Source: Spartobacteria bacterium
GTDB lineage: Bacteria; Verrucomicrobiota; Verrucomicrobiia; Chthoniobacterales; UBA10450
Reading direction: 5' to 3'
Assembly (NCBI GenBank): GCA_003167365.1
Contig: PMTM01000006.1
Location: forward strand, 782,435 to 846,434
Length of the DNA stretch: 64,000 nucleotides
Made by a program: the position numbers and the translations under genes. This document shows positions 18,530-27,619 of the stretch, piece after piece. The notes under the pieces were generated by a model, which searched no databases, was not told the DNA's origin, and worked only from the letters and a program-made list of their open reading frames with translations. Within the stretch, counting starts at the first letter, position 1. Each line of letters starts with the position of its first letter.

Positions 18530-19510
18530 TTATTCTTGAGGCCGATGTTCTTGGAAGATTTGCGGGCGAATGTCTCGATCGCAGAACTGCCTGATCACCG
18601 TCGCGGCGGTTAGTTGGCATAAACAAAGCCCATTCGAGACCGACCGAAAATCCTTTTCGGGACCTGAGTACCTATCATCCAAAGGCGGAAACAAGTGTGC
18701 GAGACTCTTGATAATTTCGAACTCTTTGAGCTGGCACAAGACGTTTGCGGCGTCCGTGAGTCCGATGATGTCGTGACCAAGCTTTTTTAACTGCCGTTCG
18801 GTAGCGTTTCCTTTTTCGACCAGAAACGCTTTAAGGAATATTTCTGTTCCCATTCGCGCCGTCAAAATTGCCTTTGGATTTGGTCGCGGAGAATCAAGCA
18901 GAGCGATTGCCGCCCTTAACTCTCTGTCACCATTGTTCAAAAGCATCCAAGTTTTGGATCCCAAAGTCTTAAATCTGCGGATGTCGTCGAAGCCACATCC
19001 ATAATCAGCGCAATCTGCCCAGTATAAAACGTAATTCCATAACTCATCCCTATCCTCCTGTAGTTCTTGCCTTACTGGATCCGGCATAGTTTCCAAAGCT
19101 TCCAAGGCATTTAGTTTTAAAGAACCCCAGAAAACGGGAACCGACACGGGCCAAAAATACGCATCGAAAAAGTAGCTCCCGGTAAACAACGATCCTATGT
19201 GGTGTGCATCTGCTGCAGATCGCGCTTTGAACCACTCAAATACTCTCGAAGCGCACGATGATGAGAAGTCTATGATCGTATTGGTCTCTTTTGTGTATTC
19301 GAGTAATGCCTTAAATGACCGCTGCTTCTGAGCGATTGAATCGCGACGGTAGCGTTCGTTTGCGCGCGTTAGCCATTCTTCAGGAATATCAGCCGAGTTT
19401 ACTGATGTAGCACCAAGCGCGGCGATGGCCTCATTCGACGCAGTGGAGCCGGCAATATGTGGGGCAAATTTGCCTGCGATAAACAAAAACCTTAACGAAG
19501 GGGTAATCAT
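18530..19510 (-). CDS. hypothetical protein with HEPN-like C-terminal helix bundle
   Basis: A protein of 326 aa. The N-terminal two thirds are not recognised; they are mixed alpha/beta with aromatic stretches. Near residue 225 the segment ILTARMGTEIFLKAFLVEKG followed by KKLGHDIIGLTDA resembles the HEPN pattern in which a long helix with ExxLKAxL is followed by GHd...L. This would fit a nucleotide- or RNA-related function, possibly defence, but no catalytic motif is certain. It stands alone on the minus strand directly after repeat copy 2. Confidence 0.6.
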   Translation of the reverse strand: MITPSLRFLFIAGKFAPHIAGSTASNEAIAALGATSVNSADIPEEWLTRANERYRRDSIAQKQRSFKALLEYTKETNTIIDFSSSCASRVFEWFKARSAADAHHIGSLFTGSYFFDAYFWPVSVPVFWGSLKLNALEALETMPDPVRQELQEDRDELWNYVLYWADCADYGCGFDDIRRFKTLGSKTWMLLNNGDRELRAAIALLDSPRPNPKAILTARMGTEIFLKAFLVEKGNATERQLKKLGHDIIGLTDAANVLCQLKEFEIIKSLAHLFPPLDDRYSGPEKDFRSVSNGLCLCQLTAATVIRQFCDRDIRPQIFQEHRPQE

Positions 19511-19709
19511 CAGAAAGCGTGCGCGTAATGTCTAAATATAATCGATCAATGCAAAGCCACTTCAAGAAGTCAGTGCAGGTATGTTCTTTAAGCCAAGGGT
19601 TCGGCGCGTCCCTTAGAATTCCCCCTTCTAGGAGAACTGTCTCGAAAGTGCTCCGTTCTCCTGTTTTGTACTGGCAAAACTGTGCCCCGCCTGTTCCCAT
19701 TCGACTACG

Positions 19710-20861
19710 TTGAAATCAAAGGGGATTCGAGCGGTAGTCTTGTTCGTGGCGGCTTCCCTAGCGCCTATAGCGCACGCGCAGTACTTGTTCACCGACATTG
19801 CCGACAGTAACAGCGCTTACAATTTTTTCGGCTCGGAGCCAGCAATCGCAAACACAGGCGCGGTTTCGTTTTATTCCCAACTCGACAATGGATCTGAGGG
19901 AATTTTTTTGTTCTCTAATGGCACCGTTACAACAATTGCGCAGACAGCCAATGGCTATTCGTCGATAGCAGGTGATACCGCCATCAGCAATTCGGGTTAT
20001 GTTACCTTCAACGCCATCCACGGACCAAGTGATGGCCTGTTCTTGAGTAATGGAGCAAGCACAACGACGATTGCACAACAGGACCAAAACTTCAGTTCGG
20101 TTGACAATGCGCCTGCCGTGAATGGCTCGAACACCGTTGCCTTCTTTGCAAATTTAACAAATGGTGTTGCCGGAATCTACTCAGGAAACGGTAGCAATAC
20201 GATCACAATCGCTGACTCAACTAGCGGTCGGTTCTCATTATTCAGCCACCCTTCCATCAACGACGCTGGTTTCGTGGCTTTTGCGGCGAGTCAATCTTCG
20301 GGGGCCGGTGCCGAAGTTGTGCGAGGCAATGGCGGGTTCCTCACGACAATTGCAGATACGTCGAGTTCGAGCGCGTTCAGCGCGTTCGGCGGAGCAGCAT
20401 CTATAAACTCGGCGGGCGGTGTGGCATTCTCGGCAACGCTAAAGGCCGGCGGGCGCGCAATTGCGTTTGGAAATGGCATCTCTCAACCCACGATAATTGC
20501 TGATACAAATGGCGCTTTCAGTAATTTCGCGAACGAACCCGCCTTGAATGACAACGGGCAAATCGCTTTTCTCGCATACGAAAAAGGTTCAGGTGCGACC
20601 GGCATTTTTACAGGCCCTGATTTAATCACCAACAAAGTCATTGCGACCGGTGACCAATTATTCGGATCGACCGTTGACGCTTTAAATTTTTTTATTCACG
20701 GAGAGAACAATGACGGTCAGATCGTATTCTATTACCATTTAACTAATGGAGTCCGCGGGATCGCCGTTGCCACTATCCCAGAACCTCGCACTTGGATTCT
20801 TTTATTCGTGGCAGCGACCTGTTTTTATCCGTGGCGACTTCGTCGTTCATTTTCTAAATAA
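19710..20861 (+). CDS. PEP-CTERM anchored repeat protein
   Basis: A protein of 383 aa starting at a TTG (19710), which gives a good signal peptide (IRAVVLFVAASLAPIAHAQ). The body is built of ~35-50-residue beta repeats of the type GYVTFNA..GPSDGLFLSNG...TIA. The C-terminus has the sorting signal IPEPRTWILLFVAATCFY followed by a basic tail (RLRR), that is PEP, a membrane helix and arginines. Such proteins are cleaved by an exosortase and delivered to the surface of bacteria that make exopolysaccharide. It seems out of place among mobile genes, and may be a leftover of the backbone or cargo. Confidence 0.82.
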   Translation: MKSKGIRAVVLFVAASLAPIAHAQYLFTDIADSNSAYNFFGSEPAIANTGAVSFYSQLDNGSEGIFLFSNGTVTTIAQTANGYSSIAGDTAISNSGYVTFNAIHGPSDGLFLSNGASTTTIAQQDQNFSSVDNAPAVNGSNTVAFFANLTNGVAGIYSGNGSNTITIADSTSGRFSLFSHPSINDAGFVAFAASQSSGAGAEVVRGNGGFLTTIADTSSSSAFSAFGGAASINSAGGVAFSATLKAGGRAIAFGNGISQPTIIADTNGAFSNFANEPALNDNGQIAFLAYEKGSGATGIFTGPDLITNKVIATGDQLFGSTVDALNFFIHGENNDGQIVFYYHLTNGVRGIAVATIPEPRTWILLFVAATCFYPWRLRRSFSK

Positions 20862-20931
20862 TGATATGCTCGTAGTTGTGGCCGGAAACGCCGGGGTGAC
20901 CGAGAGGTGTTTCGTTCCTAGTTTGTAATAA

Positions 20932-22704
20932 CTATTTCCCCACTTCCGCGCGGCGTCGCAGGTACGCTTCATGCGCCTTAGCCGCGATGCAGCGACGACA
21001 TTGGCCTTTGCGCGGATAAAATTCTTCCGCCGGAAACACATTGTTGCAGGCTGAGCAACGCCGCATTCCAGCCGGCACTGGATCAACAACTGTCAGCGCG
21101 AATGGAGTTGGGAGATGAATGGGCGGCGTCGAGAAACCCGCTCCAAGTTTCGCGGCGCTGGTCGCGTGTAAATCGTCGCGCAGTTTGAACGCGATGATCG
21201 AGCGATCTTTCACGTAAATTTCCGAGAACAGCGCGAGGATGATTGCCTTCTTTTCCTTCCGATTCGTCATCCGTTTGAATCGAAACGCTCCGCGGACGAC
21301 TTTGCGGACGAGTTCTTCGGTGGATATGTCACGCTCGTCTTTTTGATCGGCCACGCGTCGATGCAATGACGCCATCTGCGTTTTGATCGTATCACGCCGG
21401 GTCCGCAATTCCTCCAATGTCATAGCGCCGACCTCGTACGCATCGAGTAGACGTTTATCTTTTTGCTTTAGAGCTACGAGTTGCGATTCGCTGGTCGGTT
21501 TGGGGAACGGGTGGACGACTTCGCGAGTGCGTTGCAACGACTGATCGATGATTTGGGTTAGGGTGTTCGCATTCGTAAGCGTCTGGATCGCGAATGCTTC
21601 GATCAAACCGTCAACTTCGCGCTGACGAAGGTTGGGCTGTTTGCATCGGCCGAGCTCATCACAATAAGCGTAGTGGTTGCGTTTGCAGAAATATTGGCCT
21701 GAGCGGTTACCGCTCCGCCGTTTTCCCGATGAGCAATAAAATGGCTCGGCGCAATGGCCGCATCGGGCGACTCCAGTACCGTAGTTGTAGGCCCCATCTT
21801 GTTTTCGACTCTCCTGATGGTTGCGGCGCGTCTCGGTAATTCGCTGCTGAACAACGTTGAAGTCTTCCAGCGGGATGATGGGATCGATGATTTTTACCTT
21901 AATCACGTCATCCGGTGCGCGTTTTACCTTCACGCGGTAGAGTTTGCCGGTGCGACTCACACGCTTCTCACCGCGCTTTTCTGAGATTATGCGCTCACCG
22001 GTCGCGTAGACGCGACGGGATAAAATGTTTCGGATCGTCCTGCCATTGAGGCCGAGCCGCCGTCCTAAGGCCGAGTAATTTCCGGTCTCGTTCAGAAATG
22101 CGCGGAAAATTTCGACGACATCTCGAGCCCGATCATTCCAGTACCACTTTTCTGTCGATCGCTCGTAGGAGAGACCCAGCGGGACGGTCAGGTAATTCGT
22201 CGGACATTTCGCGGTCCGGCGCTTGATTTCACAGGCCCCTTTTTGGCGCTCCTTAATTAACTGGAGTTCATATCCTGAAATCGCGGATCTGATGTTTGCA
22301 AAAAGCGCCGAATCTTTGTTAGCCAGGTCATACTCGGTGTCGCCCGAGTATATAATAGCGCCCGAATCCTTGAAAACCTGAAGGATGACATAGTCAGCGG
22401 GCTCAGTCGGCCGGAACAGTCGATCGAGATCTGCGACAACAAGCCCAATCCCGCGCGACACGATTTCTAGAATTTCGCGGATGTCTGGGTTGCGCAACAT
22501 GTCAGACCCGGAGCCCGTGATCTCATAAATGCGCCGGCAGTGGAGATTCTTCCGCTGGATGGTTTCTTCGATTACCCGGCGCTGCCTCGCGATACCAGCG
22601 CGGTCATCGCGGGCTTGATCGGCAGTCGAAACGCGGATCAGGCCGACGACCTCACAAGGCGTCGATGTTTCGACGAACGGCGATGACTCGGGTTGAGCGG
22701 ACAC
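20932..22704 (-). CDS. large serine recombinase (site-specific integrase)
   Basis: A protein of 590 aa. The N-terminal resolvase fold carries the catalytic serine in VGLIRVSTADQ and the arginine motif in VVADLDRLFRP. A Recombinase domain (LSRRVYATGER region) and a zinc-ribbon domain (RCGHCAEPFYC, then CKRNHYAYCDELGRCKQ) follow, with a coiled-coil stretch. A second zinc motif (CSACNNVF...CRRC) closes the protein, which is unusual. Such enzymes integrate and excise phages, ICEs and other islands between short attP/attB sites. It is on the strand opposite to the polymerase gene set and is the best candidate for mobilising that element, possibly also for the yifB insertion. Confidence 0.95.
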   Translation of the reverse strand: MSAQPESSPFVETSTPCEVVGLIRVSTADQARDDRAGIARQRRVIEETIQRKNLHCRRIYEITGSGSDMLRNPDIREILEIVSRGIGLVVADLDRLFRPTEPADYVILQVFKDSGAIIYSGDTEYDLANKDSALFANIRSAISGYELQLIKERQKGACEIKRRTAKCPTNYLTVPLGLSYERSTEKWYWNDRARDVVEIFRAFLNETGNYSALGRRLGLNGRTIRNILSRRVYATGERIISEKRGEKRVSRTGKLYRVKVKRAPDDVIKVKIIDPIIPLEDFNVVQQRITETRRNHQESRKQDGAYNYGTGVARCGHCAEPFYCSSGKRRSGNRSGQYFCKRNHYAYCDELGRCKQPNLRQREVDGLIEAFAIQTLTNANTLTQIIDQSLQRTREVVHPFPKPTSESQLVALKQKDKRLLDAYEVGAMTLEELRTRRDTIKTQMASLHRRVADQKDERDISTEELVRKVVRGAFRFKRMTNRKEKKAIILALFSEIYVKDRSIIAFKLRDDLHATSAAKLGAGFSTPPIHLPTPFALTVVDPVPAGMRRCSACNNVFPAEEFYPRKGQCRRCIAAKAHEAYLRRRAEVGK

Positions 22705-22716
22705 AATTATAAAAAA

Positions 22717-22935
22717 TCAGTTCACGGGTTTTGCCACAATTGCCGGACCGGCTCTGCGTTGCGCCACGATCGCGGATGCGGCATCCCGAATGCGCGCGAC
22801 ATCGTCATCGGCGAGTGCTTCTGATAATGCTGCGATGAGCGCATCAATGCTCCGCTCTTCCTCCAGCGCAGATTCGACTAAACGCCGAACTAGCGGGGTG
22901 ATAAGTTTTTCGTTAACGCTGTTTTGGTCAGACAC
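22717..22935 (-). CDS. small helical protein, operon partner of the serine recombinase
   Basis: A protein of 72 aa, entirely helical (PLVRRLVESALEEERSIDAL, then ALADDDVARIRDAASAIVAQ). It ends 12 bp before the recombinase start on the same strand, so the two are almost certainly co-transcribed. It could be a recombination directionality factor or a simple accessory protein; nothing in the sequence decides. Not recognised as a known family. Confidence 0.6.
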   Translation of the reverse strand: MSDQNSVNEKLITPLVRRLVESALEEERSIDALIAALSEALADDDVARIRDAASAIVAQRRAGPAIVAKPVN

Positions 22936-23034
22936 GTTGCGAATCTATGACCCCAGTTCGCAGTGTCTCTTGCTGCAAGCAGTCATCTTGCAGGCCGGAA
23001 CAAGCTTGACCTACCGCGTAAGATTTTCTGCCTA

Positions 23035-24174
23035 ATGAACGATCCTACTGATTCCGACTGGAACTGGTTCGCGAAGTTTCCTCATCGAGAAACGGGCAAG
23101 AAGCTACCTCGAAGTGCGGAAGACGAATTAATCCGCATGTGCGTCTGGGAATACGCGCGCGAGTGCAGACCGTTAGTCGAAGCGATCTCAAAATATCGTG
23201 ACACCGTAAGAATTGGACAGCGAGCCCGTGAGGAGGCGGATGAGCTTGTCCAAGTCATCGAGCGCATGGCGGGTCGTTTCAATTGGCGCTTTCTCTGTTC
23301 GCCGGATTTTCCGGACAAAGCTTGGTTAGACCTAAGTTCACGACGCTCGAATGCATATGCCGACTTCCCATTTGCGGAAAGAGCGTCGATTCGTCCAACG
23401 GATGTAACGATCGAAGTGAAGCATGGCAAAAGGACACGCCCACAAAAAGTCGATTGGTTGCCGACGCCGCCGCGTTTTTTCGGTGACCTAGGGAACTTTT
23501 TCAATAACAGAGATCCCGAAGTTCTGGGGCAGGTCAATCGATTCATCATCGAGGTAATGACGGAACAGTTCCAGTGGTTTGGGGTTAGTGCTTTTCATTG
23601 TCTGGTAATTCCGGAGCAATTTTTTGAAGTTGTCGATCCGGAGGATTTAGCGGCAGCGTTGCGTAATCTATGCCACTCGCTTAACCGTCGGCGGCTCATA
23701 CTAAATGAGCCTTCGAGCAGTCGATCGCATTATGCTTCCTATTTGGGTTGGCTTGCAACGATGCGTTTCGCGCATTTTTTCGACCGCAAGGAACAAAGGC
23801 AAAAAATAGCAGTGCTTAAAGAAGGACTCGTTTCCGGTAGGTTGGGGCGGAATGCCACCGAGACAGCACTTGGATTTTTAACCAATCTCGGTCGAGCAGA
23901 GTTTCGCGCCAAGGCGGCAGATATCTATCGCAAAATGTTTAACCTCGGGTCAGACGCGGAACCAATTCATTTTCAAACTTTTGAAGAGATCGAGGCTGCA
24001 AGACGACAGCGTGCAACCGAAGACAGCTCGTTGGCGACTGTGAGAGTTCGGCAACATGACAACAAGACCAAGATCCGAAGAGGATCAGGCAGTCGGCTCC
24101 GGCGAAATGCCGGAGGTAGTCGAACCAAATCAAACAAAGCAAAGCGCAGTGGTCGAAAAATACACCGGCGCTGA
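23035..24174 (+). CDS. hypothetical protein of the polymerase element
   Basis: About 379 aa from the ATG at 23035 (MNDPTDSDWNW). It is mostly helical and charged, with a WNWFAKFPHRETG start and a very basic C-terminus (repeated RRG, RKIHRR) that suggests nucleic-acid binding. I recognise no catalytic motif. The last ~119 bp overlap the next gene in another frame. As the first plus-strand gene of the set leading to the DNA polymerase and primase, it may be a replication initiator or a terminal-protein-like factor, but this is only contextual. Confidence 0.75.
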   Translation: MNDPTDSDWNWFAKFPHRETGKKLPRSAEDELIRMCVWEYARECRPLVEAISKYRDTVRIGQRAREEADELVQVIERMAGRFNWRFLCSPDFPDKAWLDLSSRRSNAYADFPFAERASIRPTDVTIEVKHGKRTRPQKVDWLPTPPRFFGDLGNFFNNRDPEVLGQVNRFIIEVMTEQFQWFGVSAFHCLVIPEQFFEVVDPEDLAAALRNLCHSLNRRRLILNEPSSSRSHYASYLGWLATMRFAHFFDRKEQRQKIAVLKEGLVSGRLGRNATETALGFLTNLGRAEFRAKAADIYRKMFNLGSDAEPIHFQTFEEIEAARRQRATEDSSLATVRVRQHDNKTKIRRGSGSRLRRNAGGSRTKSNKAKRSGRKIHRR

Positions 24175-24700
24175 CGTGCGTCGCAATCCCCACGAAGAAT
24201 ACAGTGGGATTCCCGTCGTTCAAACCACCGAGGAATCTACTCCAGCGGCGAGCCGCATGAGTGTCGACGATCGGGGGTCGCTCACACCGGCCGAGCGTGC
24301 CGAGCTGGAATCAATTATGTTGCCTGCGCAGATCGAGGCGATTGAGGTTAGCCGCCGGTCGCGTGTCCAACGCCGCGCCAAAGCCAAGAAGGATATTCCA
24401 GAGTTAATCGCGGCGAATGCGGAGGAAATGATGGTGGAGGCGGTAAACAAACGCTTTTACTCGGCTAAAGGTGTGGCGACTTGGCTGGTCAACCATGGTT
24501 TGCATGAGCCAGTGCGAGTCTACAGCGCATTCGGCGCTGCCCTGGGCAGGCATGGACTGAACTTGCCGTCCATGACCGTGAAAGGTCGTCGTTATAGCGA
24601 CTTGGCCTGCATCGGATGGATTCAAGAGCAGAAGCGTTTGCGTCAAAGCACGATCGACCAAATGGGAAACGATGTGCGGCACGCCGTCATCGCTGATTAA
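24056..24700 (+). CDS. hypothetical protein of the polymerase element
   Basis: A protein of 214 aa. The first ~80 residues are acidic and low in structure; the second part (from LTPAERAELESIM) is helical and basic, with a segment FYSAKGVATWLVNHGLHEP that resembles a helix-turn-helix of the winged or recombinase type. It starts inside the 3' end of the preceding gene, so translation may be coupled. It ends 69 bp before the polymerase. Function unknown; DNA binding is plausible. The long overlap makes the exact start uncertain. Confidence 0.65.
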   Translation: MTTRPRSEEDQAVGSGEMPEVVEPNQTKQSAVVEKYTGADVRRNPHEEYSGIPVVQTTEESTPAASRMSVDDRGSLTPAERAELESIMLPAQIEAIEVSRRSRVQRRAKAKKDIPELIAANAEEMMVEAVNKRFYSAKGVATWLVNHGLHEPVRVYSAFGAALGRHGLNLPSMTVKGRRYSDLACIGWIQEQKRLRQSTIDQMGNDVRHAVIAD

Positions 24701-24769
24701 TCCACGCGCGCCGAAACCGGGCGGGAACTTCACACGAGTTCCCGCCCACAGGGCGCGATCACCCACGTT

Positions 24770-27268
24770 ATGGCAACCACAGAAACGGAGGACGAATCCG
24801 TCTACATCGGATTCGATACCGAATATCAACGTGTCGGCGACAAAAACTTCATCTTGTCGGCGCAGATTTTTGGCATCTGCCAGAACCAGACTTGGCAGGC
24901 GATCAAGTTTCTAAGTGACAAGCGGATGACTTTCGAAGAGGTCGTTAAGTGGGCAGTTGAGGAAGGGATTCGCGGCCGGGTACTGAAGCGTCGTCCCGCC
25001 AAGATTTATTTGTGCGCTCACTATTCGATTGCCGATATGTCGACGCTGCGGGAACGCGAACGCACTTTTCGCCAGATCGATTACTGCAAAAAGACGTTTG
25101 TAACAATTAGGGAGCCAATTCGAGTCCGTTACCATGATGAGAACCGCAACAAACACGAGATAGAGGTGGTTCTTCGGGATCCATGGCTAATGGCTCCGGC
25201 TGGCAAACGTAAGCTGGAAGTCATCGGAAAGTATGTCGAACTCGAAAAGATCGACGTCCATCCATATGGGAAGGACGAGATGGGCCGGCTCCTTCGTGAG
25301 AATCAGGAGCTCTTTATCAAATATGCAATTGCCGACGCACAGATCGCCGCTGTTTACACCCGCGAAATGGCGAGGTTCGCGAACGAATTCTTCGGTTCGT
25401 CCGAAGCTCCCGCAACCATCGGCGGCTGCGCGGTGAAGCTAGCGCTGCAATCTTGGAAGAAAGAGAAAATCGATCGTCATACCGTTCTCGGCACGAAACG
25501 GGTCAAGCGCGAAAAAGGCCGCTTCGATATTGTGCCGCTTCCCATTCGGCAGGATTACGAAAATTTCGCGAAGAACGCGTTCGCGGGCGGCAGAAACGAA
25601 ACCTATTGCTTTGGCCCTTCCCCGGAACGTGATTTTGTCGATCTTGACTTGGCTGGCGCGTACGTATCGGCGCTCGCGACCCTCGGACTTCCTCAATGGG
25701 ACCGCCTGCGCTCCACCTGCAACCTGGACGATTTCCAACCCGATGTAATCGGGTTCGGTTTCGTAAGATTCAAATTTCCTCCAAGCACTCGGTTTCCGTG
25801 CATGCCGGTGCGGACCGAGACATCGCTGATTTTCCCCCTCCAAGGCGAATGCTATGCAACGGCCCCAGAGATTCTTCTCGCAAGAAAGCTCGGCGCGGAG
25901 ATTGAAGTGCGTAGGGGTTGCGTGATGCCAATGGATTTTGGGTGTCGCCCGTTTGTTGCGATTTCGAAAGAAGTCGCGTTGGCGCGCGAGAAATTCAAAG
26001 CGCAAAGCGGTACGGGCTCGCTAATGGAGCAACTCGTCAAGACCGTTGGAAATTGCGTCTTTGGAAAACTCGCGCAGGCCATCCGGCCAAAACGTGTGTT
26101 CAGCACGAGGCTGATGGACATGGAAGAGATGAAGGAGTCACCACTTACGAATCCCTACCTTGCCGCGTATGTGACAGGGTTCATTCGTTCGGTCCTTGGT
26201 GAGGTTCTTGCGGCAGTGCCGAAGGAGTGCCTGGTCATCTCCGCCACGACCGACGGTTTTCTGTCGGACGTACCTGAAAGCTTTATCAACCAGCTGACGG
26301 CGGGACCACTGTGTCGGATGTATGCAGCAGCTAGAGCGTTAGTCGCTGCCGATCAGCAGGTTCTTGAGCCCAAGCATCGTGCGCGGCAGGTAATGTCCTG
26401 GCGGACTCGCGGTCTGGCGACTCTTGATCACGATCCTGAAGAAGAGTTAATGCTCGCGCGCGCTGGTATCCGTACGCCGCAAGGTTCGCTCGAAGAACAA
26501 AACGAATTTATCGTCACTAAATTCGTCGGTCGCGAGTATGGAGAAACATTTGCCGGCGTACGTCTCCGCAATGCCCGGCAACTCTGCTTCGACGGCGGTG
26601 ACTTCGTGTCGGAAGAGTCGGTCGTTCGGCATCGGATGGACTATGACTTCAAGCGGGTGCCGACTCGGATCGGAGAGCGGCCGATCAATGGCCAGCCGCA
26701 CGTCTGCTTCGATACTGTCCCCGTGCAGGACGCAGCGCAGTTTGGACGACTGCGTGATCGCTGGAAGGATTTCTACGAGCGATTTCAACAGCCGCTCAAG
26801 CGCGAACACGACTTTCGCGATTTCCAAGAGTTCCTCGCCATCAAGAAATCGGGAAAACTACAATTGCCGCAGAAAGGCTCGGCTTTGTACGTAGCGCGAA
26901 AGATGTTCCTCGTCGCCTACACCCACTCCGAGTGGGGTCTCTCGTGCGAACTCTCGAACACGGAGCTGGCCCGAACTCTCTCCAAGGAGGGTTTCGCCAC
27001 CGACGTGGGGGAAGTCGAAAACGCAAAACGACCGGAGACACCGCTCTACTCCAACTGCGTGGAGGCGACGGAAGAGGTCGAGAACTTTCTTGGGTTCGTG
27101 CAGCAACGCTTCCCAGGCTTCGAGCGCAGCGCACTTGTCGCTGCCCTTCCCGGTACCGCTGCGGTCGGCGTGCCTAGTTTGGCGGTACCCGCGCCGCCGC
27201 ACGGAAAAGGCCGAGCCGACGAAGTGCTGGAACCGGCCGAGTGCGCCTACGGCGGGGAGACTTCCTAG
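24770..27268 (+). CDS. family-B DNA polymerase with 3'-5' exonuclease
   Basis: A protein of 832 aa. The exonuclease motifs are intact: Exo I IGFDTEYQ (D16, E18), Exo II AHYSIAD (D89) and Exo III KYAIAD (Y185, D189). The linker motif FAGGRNETYCFG matches the YxGG element between exonuclease and polymerase domains. Polymerase motif A is FVDLDLAGAYVSAL (D291/D293), motif B KTVGNCVFGK (K424-G432) and motif C ISATTDGFLSD (D495; TTDG replaces the usual DTDS). The layout resembles the DNA_pol_B_2 group used by linear plasmids, phages and pipolins, with an extra ~240-residue C-terminal region that I do not recognise. It should copy DNA of the mobile element. The primase gene follows on the same strand. 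Confidence 0.9.
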   Translation: MATTETEDESVYIGFDTEYQRVGDKNFILSAQIFGICQNQTWQAIKFLSDKRMTFEEVVKWAVEEGIRGRVLKRRPAKIYLCAHYSIADMSTLRERERTFRQIDYCKKTFVTIREPIRVRYHDENRNKHEIEVVLRDPWLMAPAGKRKLEVIGKYVELEKIDVHPYGKDEMGRLLRENQELFIKYAIADAQIAAVYTREMARFANEFFGSSEAPATIGGCAVKLALQSWKKEKIDRHTVLGTKRVKREKGRFDIVPLPIRQDYENFAKNAFAGGRNETYCFGPSPERDFVDLDLAGAYVSALATLGLPQWDRLRSTCNLDDFQPDVIGFGFVRFKFPPSTRFPCMPVRTETSLIFPLQGECYATAPEILLARKLGAEIEVRRGCVMPMDFGCRPFVAISKEVALAREKFKAQSGTGSLMEQLVKTVGNCVFGKLAQAIRPKRVFSTRLMDMEEMKESPLTNPYLAAYVTGFIRSVLGEVLAAVPKECLVISATTDGFLSDVPESFINQLTAGPLCRMYAAARALVAADQQVLEPKHRARQVMSWRTRGLATLDHDPEEELMLARAGIRTPQGSLEEQNEFIVTKFVGREYGETFAGVRLRNARQLCFDGGDFVSEESVVRHRMDYDFKRVPTRIGERPINGQPHVCFDTVPVQDAAQFGRLRDRWKDFYERFQQPLKREHDFRDFQEFLAIKKSGKLQLPQKGSALYVARKMFLVAYTHSEWGLSCELSNTELARTLSKEGFATDVGEVENAKRPETPLYSNCVEATEEVENFLGFVQQRFPGFERSALVAALPGTAAVGVPSLAVPAPPHGKGRADEVLEPAECAYGGETS

Positions 27269-27359
27269 CCGTGCAGTTGCCCTTTTCTCCAAAAAACGCT
27301 TCTTACGGAGCAGCGCTTCTCGGCTCTGGGAGAGCGGGCACGACCGGCAGCGTTCAAAC

Positions 27360-27429
27360 CACGAAGCTGCCCCCTTCTTCGTGCTTTTTCGGGCCGGAAA
27401 GAAGCCACGAAAAGCCGCCGGGCTTCGTG
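27360..27429. repeat. tandem stem-loops between polymerase and primase genes
   Basis: The 351-bp gap 27269-27619 has no convincing gene but holds two related hairpins: cacgaag...cttcgtg (27360-27383) and cacgaa...ttcgtg (27406-27429). A near-palindrome (ttcggg/ccggaa, 27388-27399) lies between them. The arms of the two hairpins share the same sequence. The block may be a replication origin, a processing site or an attenuator; which one is unknown. Confidence 0.5.
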
Positions 27430-27619
27430 TCTCTCGCGCCAACGGCGGGCTACGTTCGTTCCGAGAAAAGGACGACGCGCCCACGGTTCGCTCCGCAACA
27501 TCGGCTCTACGGCGAGTTCCGTAACGACGGCACTTTTAAGATAAAGAAAACCGACGCACCTCTGGCTCGGTTGTACCAAACGCGAACGCAACGCCAGCGA
27601 TTACAACCAACATAGCTCC

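Noticed and set aside
19717..19735. ggggattcgagcggtagt resembles the start of the 38-bp repeat
   Set aside because: It lies inside the signal-peptide coding region of the PEP-CTERM gene and the match ends after about 14 bases; probably coincidence.
20865..20910. Partial resemblance of the sequence after the PEP-CTERM gene (tatgctcg, gccggggtgaccgag) to the 38-bp repeat
   Set aside because: Only short pieces agree and their order differs. It could be a divergent recombinase site next to the large serine recombinase, but chance is as likely.
26858..27591. Several overlapping frames of 96-208 codons around the polymerase 3' end and the gap behind it
   Set aside because: They lie in multiple frames on both strands over a GC-rich hairpin region and within the polymerase gene; none has family features.
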